DNA of 64,000 nt from Williamsia sp. 1135 (GCF_002095395.1 NZ_MJEI01000099.1:1-64000); one strand, 5' to 3'. Shown: positions 33,847 through 43,391, counted from the first letter of the stretch. Made by a program: numbers and translations. Notes: generated from the letters alone by a model not told the origin.

Positions 33847-34740
33847 ATGACGACACTCGACGCAAGTACCGCCCCGGTCAAACGCACCCCCTCGGGATTC
33901 ACCCCGGTCAAGCGAAGCCGCAAGATCGGTGACAAGGGCGCGGCCGTCCTCGTCACCGGTGCCGTGGTCATCGCCATGGTCCCGCTGGTCTGGCTGCTCT
34001 GGACCCTGGTCTCCCGCGGTTTCGAAGCCATCATCGACCCGAGCTGGTGGCAGAAGTCCGAGCTGCGAGGCGGAGCCCTCAACGCGATCATCGGCACGTT
34101 GCAGCAGACCGCGATCGCTGCTGTCATCGCCATCCCGATCGGCATATTCGTCGCCATCTACCTGGTCGAATACGGCAACAACTCGAAACTGCAGAAGATC
34201 ACGACCTTCATGGTCGACATCCTCTCGGGTGTTCCGTCGATCGTCGCCGCGCTGTTCATCTATGCGGTGTGGCGCACCACCTTCGACCTCCCGCGATCAG
34301 GCTTCGTGGTGTCGCTGGCATTGGTGCTGTTGATGGCGCCCATCGTGGTCCGGTCCACCGAGGAGATGCTCAAGATCGTCCCGCAGGATCTCCGGGAGGC
34401 GTCCTACGCGCTCGGCGTGCCCAAATGGAAGACGATCGTGATGATCGTGCTCCCGACCGCACTCTCGGGCATCATCACAGGCGTCATGCTGGCGATCGCC
34501 CGCGTGATGGGTGAATCGGCACCGGTCCTCATCCTCGTGGGTTCCACGAAGGTGCTGAACAGCAACCCATTCGAAGGTAACCAGCAGTCGCTGCCGCTCA
34601 TGATGGTGCAGCAGTACAACAATGGTCCGGGCGCCTTCGACACCGTGTGGGGCGCCGCACTGACCCTCGTGATCTTGGTGGCGATCGTCTACTTCGGCGC
34701 CAAAGTCGTCTCAAAGGTCTTCTCGCCCAAGAAGTTCTGA
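33847..34740 (+). CDS. pstA: phosphate ABC transporter permease PstA
   Basis: 297 residues with six transmembrane segments. YLVEYGNNSKLQKITTFMVD, LSGVPSIVAALFIYAVW and the EAA loop REASYALGVPKWKTIVMIVL identify PstA. Forms the channel with PstC. Start ATG lies 1 bp after the pstC stop. Confidence 0.95.
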   Translation: MTTLDASTAPVKRTPSGFTPVKRSRKIGDKGAAVLVTGAVVIAMVPLVWLLWTLVSRGFEAIIDPSWWQKSELRGGALNAIIGTLQQTAIAAVIAIPIGIFVAIYLVEYGNNSKLQKITTFMVDILSGVPSIVAALFIYAVWRTTFDLPRSGFVVSLALVLLMAPIVVRSTEEMLKIVPQDLREASYALGVPKWKTIVMIVLPTALSGIITGVMLAIARVMGESAPVLILVGSTKVLNSNPFEGNQQSLPLMMVQQYNNGPGAFDTVWGAALTLVILVAIVYFGAKVVSKVFSPKKF

Positions 34741-34796
34741 AGACCCGACAAGACTTGTAAAGCACCCACGGCCGAAGCAACCGAAAGACTCCTCTC

Positions 34797-35573
34797 ATGG
34801 CAAAACGTCTCGACATCAAAGACCTGAACATCTACTACAGCGCCTTTCACGCAGTGAAAGACGTGAGCCTCGAAGTCCCGCCACGCTGCATCACGGCCTT
34901 CATCGGCCCGTCCGGTTGTGGCAAGTCCACCGTGCTGCGCACCCTGAACCGGATGCATGAGGTCACCCCCGGTGCCCGCGTCGAAGGCAAGGTGCTGCTC
35001 GACGGCGAGGACATCTACAACAAGGGAACCGACCCGGTCTCCGTGCGCTCCACCATCGGCATGGTCTTCCAGCGCCCGAACCCGTTCCCGACGATGTCGA
35101 TCAAGGACAACGTCGTCGCCGGCCTGCGTCTGCAGGGCCTGCGGGACAAGAAGCAGCTCGATGAGACCGCAGAGCGCAGCCTGCGCGGCGCGAACCTCTG
35201 GGAAGAGGTGAAGGACCGCCTCGACAAGCCCGGCGGTGGTCTGTCCGGTGGGCAGCAGCAGCGTCTGTGCATCGCCCGCGCGATCGCCGTCTCGCCCGAG
35301 GTGCTCTTGATGGACGAGCCCTGCTCGGCACTGGACCCGATCTCGACGCTGGCCATCGAAGAGCTCATCAACGAGCTCAAGAAGGACTTCACCATCGTCA
35401 TCGTCACGCACAACATGCAGCAGGCTGCGCGTGTGAGCGATCAGACCGCGTTCTTCAACCTCGCGGGTGTCGGCCAGCCGGGACAGCTGATCGAGGTCAG
35501 CGACACCGAGACCATGTTCTCCAACCCCGCCCAGAAGGCGACGGAAGACTACATCTCCGGCCGATTTGGATAG
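34797..35573 (+). CDS. pstB: phosphate ABC transporter ATPase
   Basis: 258 residues. Walker [10 protein letters not shown], signature [12 protein letters not shown], Walker [14 protein letters not shown] (Cys in the switch region is typical of PstB), and [15 protein letters not shown]. Powers phosphate uptake and signals to PhoU. Ends with SGRFG, the family C terminus. In M. tuberculosis this place holds phoT, the PstB homologue. Confidence 0.97.
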   Translation: MAKRLDIKDLNIYYSAFHAVKDVSLEVPPRCITAFIGPSGCGKSTVLRTLNRMHEVTPGARVEGKVLLDGEDIYNKGTDPVSVRSTIGMVFQRPNPFPTMSIKDNVVAGLRLQGLRDKKQLDETAERSLRGANLWEEVKDRLDKPGGGLSGGQQQRLCIARAIAVSPEVLLMDEPCSALDPISTLAIEELINELKKDFTIVIVTHNMQQAARVSDQTAFFNLAGVGQPGQLIEVSDTETMFSNPAQKATEDYISGRFG

Positions 35574-35582
35574 TTCGCTCGT

Positions 35583-35667
35583 GGGCTGGGCCTCATTGCG
35601 CGCTCTTCGCTCGTCACGTGCCCGCTGCGCGTCCGCATTTCTCACTGCATCGCGCGCGGCCCAGCCC
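35583..35667 (+). terminator. long inverted repeat after pstB
   Basis: GGGCTGGGCC (35583-35592) is perfectly complementary to GGCCCAGCCC (35658-35667), with a GC-rich 65-base interior. It starts 10 bp after the pstB stop and lies before the FHA gene. It could terminate or attenuate transcription out of the pst operon; no T run follows. Confidence 0.4.
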
Positions 35668-35701
35668 TTCGCTCACGGGGCGCCACTGCAATGATGGACG
35701 G

Positions 35702-37096
35702 GTGACGGCTAAACATCCGGTCAGCGTGCTGCCCGGCCGCGGTGTCGCACTCCGGCGCGGACCATCGCTGCTGCTGGTGGACGCGGATCCGATGCGGACC
35801 AGCGCCACGCTGACCGAACTCGCCCAGTTGGCGACGGAGTCGCTCGACGGTGTCGAAGGGTCACGGCTGCGGTCGTTGACGAAATGGTTGCTCGCGAACG
35901 AGGACAGCAGCCCCGACTTCGCGGTCATCTCGTCGGACCGGCACGGCGGGCTCGAGGTGTTCGCCTACGGCGCCGCAACGGTTCGGGTGTACGTCACCGA
36001 GTTCGCGACCCCTGAGGTGATCCGCGGCGCAGACGCCGGGTTCCTGGTCCAGCGCAGTTACCCCAGCACGATCTTCGCGCTGGCACTCACGATCGATGCG
36101 ATCGACCCGCTGGCCGGTGGACCGATCGGGGCGACCGGGATCGCCCCGTCCGAGATCTTCAGTCTCGAGAAAGGGTCTGCGCCGGGCGCCGGGATGGTCC
36201 TGTGGCCTTCGGCCTCGCCGTCGACCGACAGTGCCGTCTACACGATTCCCGAACCGCCCCCGGTCGCAACGCCGGAACCGACCGCAGGCGATGGCGTTCT
36301 CGTCGGATCCGCAACCGCCCCGGCTGACGCGACACCACTGGTGCCACCCACGTTCGCCGTCCGCCTCGACGACGTCCCGCCGCTGCCCAGGTCCGCCCGC
36401 ACCCCGCTGCCCATCGTCGGTGGACCCCGTAAACCGGCGGCGTTCCGGCAGGGCATCGCCGAACCCACGCTGGTGCCTCCGCGCGATGTCGTGGGTCCGG
36501 CCGATGCGGCGTTGTCGTCGGCGCCCACCGACGTCGCGAACCGGCCTGTCAGTGCGGTCAACCCCAAGGTCGCGCTGCGTGATCAGCAGCTGCAGATCAA
36601 CGGATTGCTCTGTGCCAACGGACATATCAATGATCCTCGGTTGCCGGTGTGCACGCGCTGCGGGATCCGGATCGATCGCATGACCGGCGCGCTGGTGCAG
36701 GGACCCCGACCGCCCTTGGGGCTGTTGGTGATCGATGACGGCACCACGTTCGTGGTGGCAGGCGACCTGCTGATCGGCCGTGACCCGGAGCCCATGGTGG
36801 CGAGCCGTGGCGGTATCGCGAGTGTGGGCATCGGCCCGCTCGACCCGATCCGGATCAACGACACCTCGGGCTCGATGTCGCGAGCGCATTGCGAACTGCG
36901 CCTGGTTGATTGGGAGGTGCGGGTGGTCGACACCGGTTCGGTGAACGGAACCTACGTCCGATTGCCCAGGGCGCCGGGATGGATCACTCTGCGTCGCGGG
37001 CAGGAAGCGGTCCTGTATCCGGGGTCGCAGCTCCGGGTGGGCAGCCGGTCGCTGCTGTTCGAGGCACCCCACGGGAGGATCAGCGATGTTCGTTGA
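35702..37096 (+). CDS. FHA-domain protein with Cys-rich zinc-ribbon-like element
   Basis: 464 residues from GTG 35702 (MTAKHPVSVLPGRGVALRRG). N-terminal about 160 residues have no family I recognise (a globular region resembling a PP2C-neighbour module), the middle is Pro/Ala-rich and disordered, then LLCANGHINDPRLPVCTRCG (C-x-x-G-H ... C-x-x-C, zinc-ribbon-like), and a C-terminal FHA domain: LLIGRDPEP, SMSRAHCELRL, DTGSVNGTYVRL, with the Arg, Ser and Asn needed for phosphothreonine binding. It overlaps the kinase-like gene by 11 bp, suggesting a direct pair in which the FHA domain reads Thr phosphorylation. Confidence 0.8.
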   Translation: MTAKHPVSVLPGRGVALRRGPSLLLVDADPMRTSATLTELAQLATESLDGVEGSRLRSLTKWLLANEDSSPDFAVISSDRHGGLEVFAYGAATVRVYVTEFATPEVIRGADAGFLVQRSYPSTIFALALTIDAIDPLAGGPIGATGIAPSEIFSLEKGSAPGAGMVLWPSASPSTDSAVYTIPEPPPVATPEPTAGDGVLVGSATAPADATPLVPPTFAVRLDDVPPLPRSARTPLPIVGGPRKPAAFRQGIAEPTLVPPRDVVGPADAALSSAPTDVANRPVSAVNPKVALRDQQLQINGLLCANGHINDPRLPVCTRCGIRIDRMTGALVQGPRPPLGLLVIDDGTTFVVAGDLLIGRDPEPMVASRGGIASVGIGPLDPIRINDTSGSMSRAHCELRLVDWEVRVVDTGSVNGTYVRLPRAPGWITLRRGQEAVLYPGSQLRVGSRSLLFEAPHGRISDVR

Positions 37097-37943
37097 CGGC
37101 TCGCCCAGCACTGATTCCCGCCGCCTCCCGCCGGCGATCGCGGACTACCGCATCGTTCGCGGGCTCGGGGCGGGAAGTCACGGCCTCTGCTACCTCGCTA
37201 CGCCGCCCGAGCGACTGGGCCTCGAAGTCGAACACGTTGCGCTGAAAGTATTCTCGAATCCTTGTGGTGAGGATGCCTTCCATCGAGGGGCGCGAGAACT
37301 GCAGACTTTCGCAGCGGTGAACTCGAGGTACCTCGTGCACTTGTACGAGGCGGCGCTGCACGATCTCTTCATGTATTCGATGGTGTATTTCGCGGGTGGC
37401 TCGATGGCGGCCCCCGCGATGCCACTACAGCGGGATCAGGCGCTGGCGGTGCTGGAGTGTGCGGCGAGGGGAGCGCACGACATGCACGAGGCGGGCCTCG
37501 TGCACGGAGACATCAAGCCTGCCAATGTCATGATCGCCGGGGCGGGTGCCGGTGGGCCGGCGGGAGCACTCTCCGGGCTCGGATTGGCTCGGGTGATCAC
37601 CGCTGCCACGGCCGTCAGTGGCATCGGGTCGTCGGCGACCCTGGAGTTCGCGGATCCGGACACCCTGGTCGGTCAGACACCCTCTCGTGCAACGGATTTG
37701 TGGGCACTCGGGGCCACCATCCATCGGACGTTGACCGGCGAGGGGCTGTACGGCGAATTGCCCGACATGCAACCGCTGGTTGCGATCCGCACCGTACAGT
37801 CGACCAAGCCGAAGCTCGGTGAGACACTTTCACCCGCCGAGCGTGACCTGATCTCAGAATGCCTTGCACCGCACAGTGATCGTTTCAGGACTGCAGCCGA
37901 ACTCGCCGAACGGATAGCGGCACTTCGTTCGTCGTCACGCTGA
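37086..37943 (+). CDS. Ser/Thr kinase-like protein lacking the DFG aspartate
   Basis: 285 residues, soluble, kinase fold only. Gly-rich loop GLGAGSHG, VALK Lys54, catalytic loop HGDIKPANVM (Asp142, Lys144, Asn147; HRD is HGD). The metal-binding motif normally LSDFGLAR reads LSGLGLAR: Gly164 replaces the DFG Asp (codon GGG at 37575-37577). APE is replaced by EFADPD. So ATP binding may persist but ordinary Mg-dependent transfer is doubtful; pseudokinase or atypical kinase. Overlaps and follows the FHA gene; phoU is convergent next to it. Confidence 0.8.
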   Translation: MFVDGSPSTDSRRLPPAIADYRIVRGLGAGSHGLCYLATPPERLGLEVEHVALKVFSNPCGEDAFHRGARELQTFAAVNSRYLVHLYEAALHDLFMYSMVYFAGGSMAAPAMPLQRDQALAVLECAARGAHDMHEAGLVHGDIKPANVMIAGAGAGGPAGALSGLGLARVITAATAVSGIGSSATLEFADPDTLVGQTPSRATDLWALGATIHRTLTGEGLYGELPDMQPLVAIRTVQSTKPKLGETLSPAERDLISECLAPHSDRFRTAAELAERIAALRSSSR

Positions 37944-37962
37944 ATCATTCTGCAGCACAACG

Positions 37963-38032
37963 ACAAAAGCACACACTCGAGCCAAAATCACATGTTGCAA
38001 CGTGTGCTTATGGCCGGAGCGTGTGCTTTTGT
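37963..38032. terminator. 12-bp inverted repeat between convergent kinase-like gene and phoU
   Basis: ACAAAAGCACAC (37963-37974) and GTGTGCTTTTGT (38021-38032) are perfectly complementary, and a third partial copy (GTGTGCTT at 38002-38009) can compete. Placed between converging genes it probably works as a bidirectional terminator. Confidence 0.6.
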
Positions 38033-38039
38033 GGAGGCG

Positions 38040-38699
38040 CTAGACCTCGATGAACTGTTCCGGGGTCTGACCGGTCGCCTGGAACACGACACGCCGGCCG
38101 ATCAGCACGGCATGGTCGGCGAAGCGCTCGTAGTAGCGGCCCAGCAGGGTCACGTCGACGGCCGCGGCGACGCCGTGGCTCCATTCACGGTCCATCAGCA
38201 CCGTGAACAGGTGACGGTGCAGATCGTCCATCGCGTCGTCATCGTCCTGCAGCTTCAGGGCGTCTTCCGGGTTCTGGGTGGTGAGCACTTCGCGGGCGTT
38301 CGACGCCATGGTGATCGCCAGCCGGCCCATCTCGGCGAAGTAGCCGTTGACCTCTTCCGGCAACGCCTTGGCGGGGTGCCTGCGGCGTGCGACCTTCGCG
38401 ACGTGAAGGGCCAGCGCACCCATCCGGTCGATGTCCGCGACGATCTGGAAGCCGCTGACGATCGACCGCAGATCTCCGGCCACCGGTGCCTGCAGCGCGA
38501 GGATGGCGAACGCTCGTTCTTCGGCTTGGGTCGACAGTGTCGTCAGGTGCTCATGGCTCCCGATGACCTCCTCGGCGACCGCGAGGTCCGCCTGGAGCAA
38601 CGCCTGGGTGGATCGTTCCATCGCCACCCCGGCCAGTTCGCACATCTGTCCCAGAACTCCGTTGAGTTCTGCCATCTGCTCAATGTAGGCACTACGCAT
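38040..38699 (-). CDS. phoU: phosphate transport regulator PhoU/PhoY
   Basis: 219 residues, two three-helix bundle repeats: [20 protein letters not shown] start, [20 protein letters not shown] and a second repeat after position 110 with [17 protein letters not shown]-like features (seen as [20 protein letters not shown]). Binds metal via acidic residues and links Pst to the phosphate two-component system. TACGGT (38706-38711 on the complement) lies 6 nt before ATG: leaderless promoter. Converges on the kinase-like gene. Confidence 0.95.
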   Translation of the reverse strand: MRSAYIEQMAELNGVLGQMCELAGVAMERSTQALLQADLAVAEEVIGSHEHLTTLSTQAEERAFAILALQAPVAGDLRSIVSGFQIVADIDRMGALALHVAKVARRRHPAKALPEEVNGYFAEMGRLAITMASNAREVLTTQNPEDALKLQDDDDAMDDLHRHLFTVLMDREWSHGVAAAVDVTLLGRYYERFADHAVLIGRRVVFQATGQTPEQFIEV

Positions 38700-38779
38700 G
38701 TATCAACCGTACTGCCACAATCGGTGTTATTGGTGGTCGGCTGGTGAACTGCGAATGAACGAGTGTCCGACGTCTGGGA

Positions 38780-40960
38780 TTAGCTGCAGCTGGTGTCGCC
38801 GGCGTTGGTCACCGTCAGGTCGTTGGGCAGTTCGCCGCCGTCGGCGTCGCGTGCCACTTCGTCCGCGCTGATCTGTGCACCCTCATACGGCGCCTGGCCG
38901 AGATCGCCGGTGAACGAACTGCCGACGATCACCTCGATACCGGCCTCGAGGTTCGGGTCCGACTGGATGGTCGTACCCGGGAACATCTGCGCGACGGTCG
39001 CGGCGGCAGCCTGCTGACCTGCGCCGTAACGGACAACCGTGTCGGTCCGGTTCTCCGACGCATCTGCGACCCCGTTCACCTGGTAACCCTGGGCGGCCAG
39101 GCTCTCCGAGATGCCGCTCGCCACGCCGGTGGTGCCGGTGCCGTTCAGGATCCGCAACGAGACGGCGTAGGGCGACACCGCGCTGACGGTGACCACGGAC
39201 GGTTTCGGCGCCGCCGAGGTCGTGGGCCGCGTGGTCGTGGTCCCGCTCGACGTGGTGGGTGTCGTTTCCTGCTTCTCTCCGGGCAGCGGCTCGTCGTTGA
39301 TGATGGCGTCGAAGATGGCGCGGATGTCGTCGTCACGCGGGATCTCGTTGCCTGAACCGTCTTCGGCGGTCCCCGACGTCGGAGCGGTCAGGAATGTGAC
39401 CCGGCCGGCGTCGAGACCCTGCATCGACTGCGCGAGTTGCAGCAGGTCATCGGTGTTCACCTGGTCGACGAAGCTGTACTGGATGAAGGTGTCGATGATC
39501 CCGTTGAGGGTCGCCGGGTTGGCGAGCACCTTGCTGGAGAGGGATGCACGCAGCAGCGAGGACATGAAGAGTTGCTGACGCTTGATACGGCCGTAGTCGC
39601 CGGTGCCCTCGGTTTCGATGTTGCGGGCGCGTACGTAATCGAGCGCCTTGCCACCCCTGAGCGTCTGCTTTCCCGCCTTGGTCAGGATCGGGCCCAGTTC
39701 GTAGTCGTTGAGCGGAACTGTCGAGCAGACCTCGACGCCGCCGATCTTGTCGACCACCTTCTCGAAACCATAGAAGTCCATGGCGATGAAGTGGTTGATG
39801 TTCAAGCCGCTGATGTCGGTGAGGGTTTCGACCATGCACTTCGGGCCGCCCTCCCCGTACACGCTGTTCAACTTCACGCCGTCGGCCGGTGGCAGCACAT
39901 CGGTGGTGTACGTGCCGGCGTCGTTGTTCCAGCCCGTGCACTCGGGGCGGTTCACCTGCAGGTCGCGCGGGAAGGACACGGCGACCACGCGACTACGGTC
40001 GGCGGGGATGTTGACCAGCAGCACGGTGTCCGATCGCGCGACGCCTTCGAACAGTTCGGCACCGCCGGCCCCCATCTTGCCGTTCTCCCCGGACCGGGTA
40101 TCGGTGCCGACGATGAGGTAGGTCTCGTCGCCGGTCTGCAGCTGCTTGTCGCGGATCTTCTCGCTGTCGGAGTTGACGGCGTCGACGGTGTTCCAGTTGC
40201 CGTCCTTGACCTTCTGATATCCCCACACGACACCGGTGCCGAGCAGGGCCATCACACAGGCGACGGCGATGACGACGCGTCCACCGATGGTGGCGGTACG
40301 GATCAGGTGCAGTCGGTCGCGCTGGCTGCGGGGAGCGGCGTGGCGTCTGCCGCCGCCGGTGGCCGCCGGTGCGACGGTGCGGGGGACCCGGGTGGTGGGG
40401 TTGTCGTCGTCCGCGGGGGGATCGGAGGGGACCTGCCCCTGCGATTCGTTCGACGCGCGGCGGGCGGTGGCGGTGCCCGACAGATCGGGACCGTTGTCGG
40501 TGTCGACCTGAGGGATGTACCGGGTCACCTCGACGTCGTCGGCGACATCATCGGGCGCAGCTGCGCCTCGGGGGGTGGCAGGAATGACCTCGGTGTTGGG
40601 CTCATCGGCGGGTGGGCGGCCGGTGGCGCCGACAATCGTCTCGGTGGGCGCATCGGCCGGGCGGAAACGTCGCGGACGGCGGGCCGGCTGGTCGGTCCCC
40701 GACTGGGAGCTCGGGGCGGCGGCAGGCGGTTGGGCGTCGGCATCCGGACCGCCGGCGGCGTTCATCCGATTGAGCAGTTCGCGGACCGTCAGGCGGTTGT
40801 CGCCTGAGCGTGAATCGGCGGAGCGCGGACCGGCGGAGCGTGAATCGGTGGGGCGAACGGGGGGTTCGCGCAGGACTTCGTCAGACGGTGCACCGAGCCG
40901 GCGGCGAATCTCGTTGCGGCGTTCTTCGGGCGTGCGCCCCCGCAGTTCGTCGTCGCTCAC
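38780..40960 (-). CDS. LytR-CpsA-Psr family cell-wall ligase with LytR_C domain
   Basis: 726 residues from GTG 40960. A disordered Pro/Arg/Asp-rich cytoplasmic N terminus of about 220 residues (with SRSAGPRSADSRSGD tandem units), one transmembrane helix (VVIAVACVMALLGTGVVWGY), an LCP domain (IVGTDTRSG, SDTVLLVNIPADRSRVVAVSFPRD, YVRARNIETEGTGDYGRIKR) with the Arg and Asp residues that hold the polyprenyl pyrophosphate, a Thr/Pro linker, and a C-terminal LytR_C domain. LCP proteins attach arabinogalactan to peptidoglycan in mycolata. Position matches Rv0822c. Confidence 0.9.
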   Translation of the reverse strand: MSDDELRGRTPEERRNEIRRRLGAPSDEVLREPPVRPTDSRSAGPRSADSRSGDNRLTVRELLNRMNAAGGPDADAQPPAAAPSSQSGTDQPARRPRRFRPADAPTETIVGATGRPPADEPNTEVIPATPRGAAAPDDVADDVEVTRYIPQVDTDNGPDLSGTATARRASNESQGQVPSDPPADDDNPTTRVPRTVAPAATGGGRRHAAPRSQRDRLHLIRTATIGGRVVIAVACVMALLGTGVVWGYQKVKDGNWNTVDAVNSDSEKIRDKQLQTGDETYLIVGTDTRSGENGKMGAGGAELFEGVARSDTVLLVNIPADRSRVVAVSFPRDLQVNRPECTGWNNDAGTYTTDVLPPADGVKLNSVYGEGGPKCMVETLTDISGLNINHFIAMDFYGFEKVVDKIGGVEVCSTVPLNDYELGPILTKAGKQTLRGGKALDYVRARNIETEGTGDYGRIKRQQLFMSSLLRASLSSKVLANPATLNGIIDTFIQYSFVDQVNTDDLLQLAQSMQGLDAGRVTFLTAPTSGTAEDGSGNEIPRDDDIRAIFDAIINDEPLPGEKQETTPTTSSGTTTTRPTTSAAPKPSVVTVSAVSPYAVSLRILNGTGTTGVASGISESLAAQGYQVNGVADASENRTDTVVRYGAGQQAAAATVAQMFPGTTIQSDPNLEAGIEVIVGSSFTGDLGQAPYEGAQISADEVARDADGGELPNDLTVTNAGDTSCS

Positions 40961-41161
40961 TCATGTTCCTTCGGCCTCATGGGCGCCGGGCTGGATCTCA
41001 GGCCCGATGGACTGGAGACCAGCCGGGCACGGCGCGGTGTCGATGATACTGGGCCAACCGGGTGAGGAGGGTGTGGCGAGGAGATACACAGCGTTCATGA
41101 CACGTTTGCATTCGACAACATGAAACCAGCGTTTCCAGATGCAGGATTTGCTGAGGCGAAC

Positions 41162-42433
41162 TCAGCCGCCGGAATGCATGACCTCGGCGCCGTCGGGAAC
41201 GGCCTCGTCGTCGGGATCATCGAGCCAGCCGTCGGGCAGCGCCACCGCCGACGGCGAGCCCTGCCGACCGCGGGGACCGTGACCGTCGGCCGGAAAGGGC
41301 ACGTCAGCGGGTAGTTGGCCGACGAGGTCGGCGAGGTGCTGCACGGTCTCCACCAATGCCATCTCGCGTCGCAGCTCCGAACCGACCGGAAAGCCGCGCA
41401 GATACCAGGCGACGTGTTTGCGGATTTCACGCATGCCCTTGAACTCGCCGTGATGATCAGCGAGGAGTTGTCCGTGACGAATGATGATCTGCGCCACTTC
41501 GCCGAGATTTGGTGCCTCTGGGGCAGGTGTGCCGTTCAACTCGGCGCTCAGTTCGGCGAAGAACCATGGCCTCCCGAGGCAGCCGCGGCCGATCACAACA
41601 CCGTCGCACCCGGTCTGCTGCATCATCCTGGTGGCGTCGCCGGGTTCGAAGATGTCGCCGTTACCCAACACCGGTACATCGGTGACGTGTTCCTTGAGAC
41701 GGGCGATCTCATCCCATGCGGCGGTACCCGAGTAGCGCTGCGACGCCGTACGGGCGTGGAGTGCAACGGCTTTGGCACCCTGCTCAGCGGCGATGCGGCC
41801 CGCGTCGAGGTGTGTGTGATGGTCGTCGTCGATGCCGATCCGGAACTTGACGGTCACCGGGATGTCGGTGCCCTCGGTCGCACGGACGGCTGCGGCGACG
41901 ATGTTCGCGAAGAGGCGACGCTTGTACGGAATCGCCGATCCGCCGCCCTTGCGGGTCACCTTCGGGACGGGGCAGCCGAAGTTCATGTCGATGTGGTCGG
42001 CGAGGTTCTCGTCGACGATCATTTTCGCGGCGGCGTAGGTGTACTCCGGGTCGACCGTGTACAGCTGCATCGATCGGGGGTTCTCGTCCGGGCCGAACGT
42101 GGTCATGTGCATCGTGACCGGATGGCGCTCGGTCAGGGCACGTGCAGTGACCATCTCGCACACGTACAGCCCCGCCACCGTGCCGGTGCGGGCAAGCTCG
42201 AGCTCGCGGCACAACGTCCTGAAGGCAACGTTGGTCACCCCGGCCATCGGAGCCAGGACCACCGGGCTCGAGAGCTCGATGGACCCAATCCGGAGAGACG
42301 AAGGCGAAGCCGGAGCTCGACCCGTCTGTTCAGCAGCGGGGGAATTGGTCGTCTGGGGGAGTACGGCGGTCAGAGCAGTGCTTTCTCTAGAGTCAGGACG
42401 CGGCGGAGAGCTTCTCGCGCTTGGCAGCCTCAC
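41162..42433 (-). CDS. dus: tRNA-dihydrouridine synthase (DusB-like)
   Basis: 423 residues. FMN barrel core begins IELSSPVVLAPMAGVTNVAF; the catalytic Cys is in HIDMNFGCPVPKVTRKGGGS; KFRIGIDDDHHTH and VLGNGDIF follow. It reduces uridines in the tRNA D-loop with NADPH. The only canonical start in frame before the conserved core is GTG 42433, which makes the gene overlap the desaturase end by 41 bp. The first about 45 residues (Ser/Pro/Thr rich) are not conserved in the family. Position matches Rv0823c. Confidence 0.9.
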   Translation of the reverse strand: MRLPSARSSPPRPDSRESTALTAVLPQTTNSPAAEQTGRAPASPSSLRIGSIELSSPVVLAPMAGVTNVAFRTLCRELELARTGTVAGLYVCEMVTARALTERHPVTMHMTTFGPDENPRSMQLYTVDPEYTYAAAKMIVDENLADHIDMNFGCPVPKVTRKGGGSAIPYKRRLFANIVAAAVRATEGTDIPVTVKFRIGIDDDHHTHLDAGRIAAEQGAKAVALHARTASQRYSGTAAWDEIARLKEHVTDVPVLGNGDIFEPGDATRMMQQTGCDGVVIGRGCLGRPWFFAELSAELNGTPAPEAPNLGEVAQIIIRHGQLLADHHGEFKGMREIRKHVAWYLRGFPVGSELRREMALVETVQHLADLVGQLPADVPFPADGHGPRGRQGSPSAVALPDGWLDDPDDEAVPDGAEVMHSGG

Positions 42434-43391
42434 GGGCCAGCGCGCGATCGCGCATCTCTTCGAACTTGAGTGTGTCGGCGCCGAGCTTCTCGAGGAACGC
42501 GGCCAGGTCCTCGCGGATCTTCTCGCTCTCGGCGCTGAAGTCCTCGCGCTCGAAGATCCTCCACTTGCGCAAGACGGGCTCGATGACCTCTTCCAGGTGC
42601 TGACGCAGGTCGTAGATGCCGTGCTTGGCCATCAGGACGCCGTTCCGGCGGAAGTTGGGCATGCCCGCGCCCGGCATCTGGAAGTTGGAGACGACCTCGT
42701 AGATGGCGCGCAGGGTCTGATCAGGAGCCAGGTCGAGGCCGGCGCCACAGATGTTGCGGTAGAAGACCATGTGCAGGTTCTCGTCGGCGGCGATGCGCTG
42801 GAGCATGCGGTCGGCGACCGGATCGTTGCAGGCCTTGCCGGTGTTTCGGTGGGAGACGCGGGTCGCGAGTTCCTGGAAGGTGACATAGGCGACCGAGCGC
42901 AGGATTCCGGCCGAGCCCTCGCCGTTGTCGAACTCGCTGGCGCGGTCACCGGCGGCGGCAATCGACGAATAGCCGTTGGTCATGTGGATCATGCGGGCCT
43001 CTTCGAGGGCCACGGGATCGACTCCACGGGTCACGACGAGGTAGTCGCGCATCACGATGCCGTGACGGTTCTCTTCGGCGGTCCACCGGCCGACCCAGTG
43101 TCCCCACGCGTCGTCCATCGTGAAGTTCTCGGCAATTTCACGGTGGTAGGAGGGCAGGTTGTCCTCGGTCAGCAGGTTCGTGATCATGGCGGCCTTGGCC
43201 ACCTCGTCGAGCTGCGACTGCTCGGGGTCCCAATCCTTGCCGCCCAGGGCGGCGAAGTTCTGGCCCTCGTCCCACGGCACGTAGTCGTGGGGATGCCAGT
43301 TCCTGGTGGTGCGGAGATGGCGGTTGACGTTTTCCTCGGCCGCCGGTGCAAGTTCCTTCAGAAGCTCAAGTTGGGTCAACTCGCGTGCCAT
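42393..43391 (-). CDS. acyl-[ACP] desaturase (DesA type)
   Basis: 332 residues from ATG 43391, preceded by GGAGGAA. Soluble di-iron fold with the two carboxylate motifs E-E-N-R-H (WTAEENRHGIVM) and D-E-N-L-H (IAADENLHMVFY), plus outer Glu ligands. Introduces a cis double bond into acyl-ACP; in mycolata DesA1 also feeds mycolic acid synthesis. Position equals Rv0824c desA1. The upstream region holds a possible -10 TATCCT. Confidence 0.92.
   Translation of the reverse strand: MARELTQLELLKELAPAAEENVNRHLRTTRNWHPHDYVPWDEGQNFAALGGKDWDPEQSQLDEVAKAAMITNLLTEDNLPSYHREIAENFTMDDAWGHWVGRWTAEENRHGIVMRDYLVVTRGVDPVALEEARMIHMTNGYSSIAAAGDRASEFDNGEGSAGILRSVAYVTFQELATRVSHRNTGKACNDPVADRMLQRIAADENLHMVFYRNICGAGLDLAPDQTLRAIYEVVSNFQMPGAGMPNFRRNGVLMAKHGIYDLRQHLEEVIEPVLRKWRIFEREDFSAESEKIREDLAAFLEKLGADTLKFEEMRDRALAREAAKREKLSAAS

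Noticed and set aside
32682-34157. Long antisense open frames opposite pstC/pstA, and similar ones opposite the LCP gene (39437-40807) and the NCS2 permease (52551-54353)
   Set aside because: Composition is Arg/His/Asp-rich and follows the codon bias of the real genes on the other strand; no motif, no ribosome site.
35267-35701. N-terminal extension of the FHA gene
   Set aside because: It lies inside pstB and across the inverted repeat; family-like sequence begins after GTG 35702.
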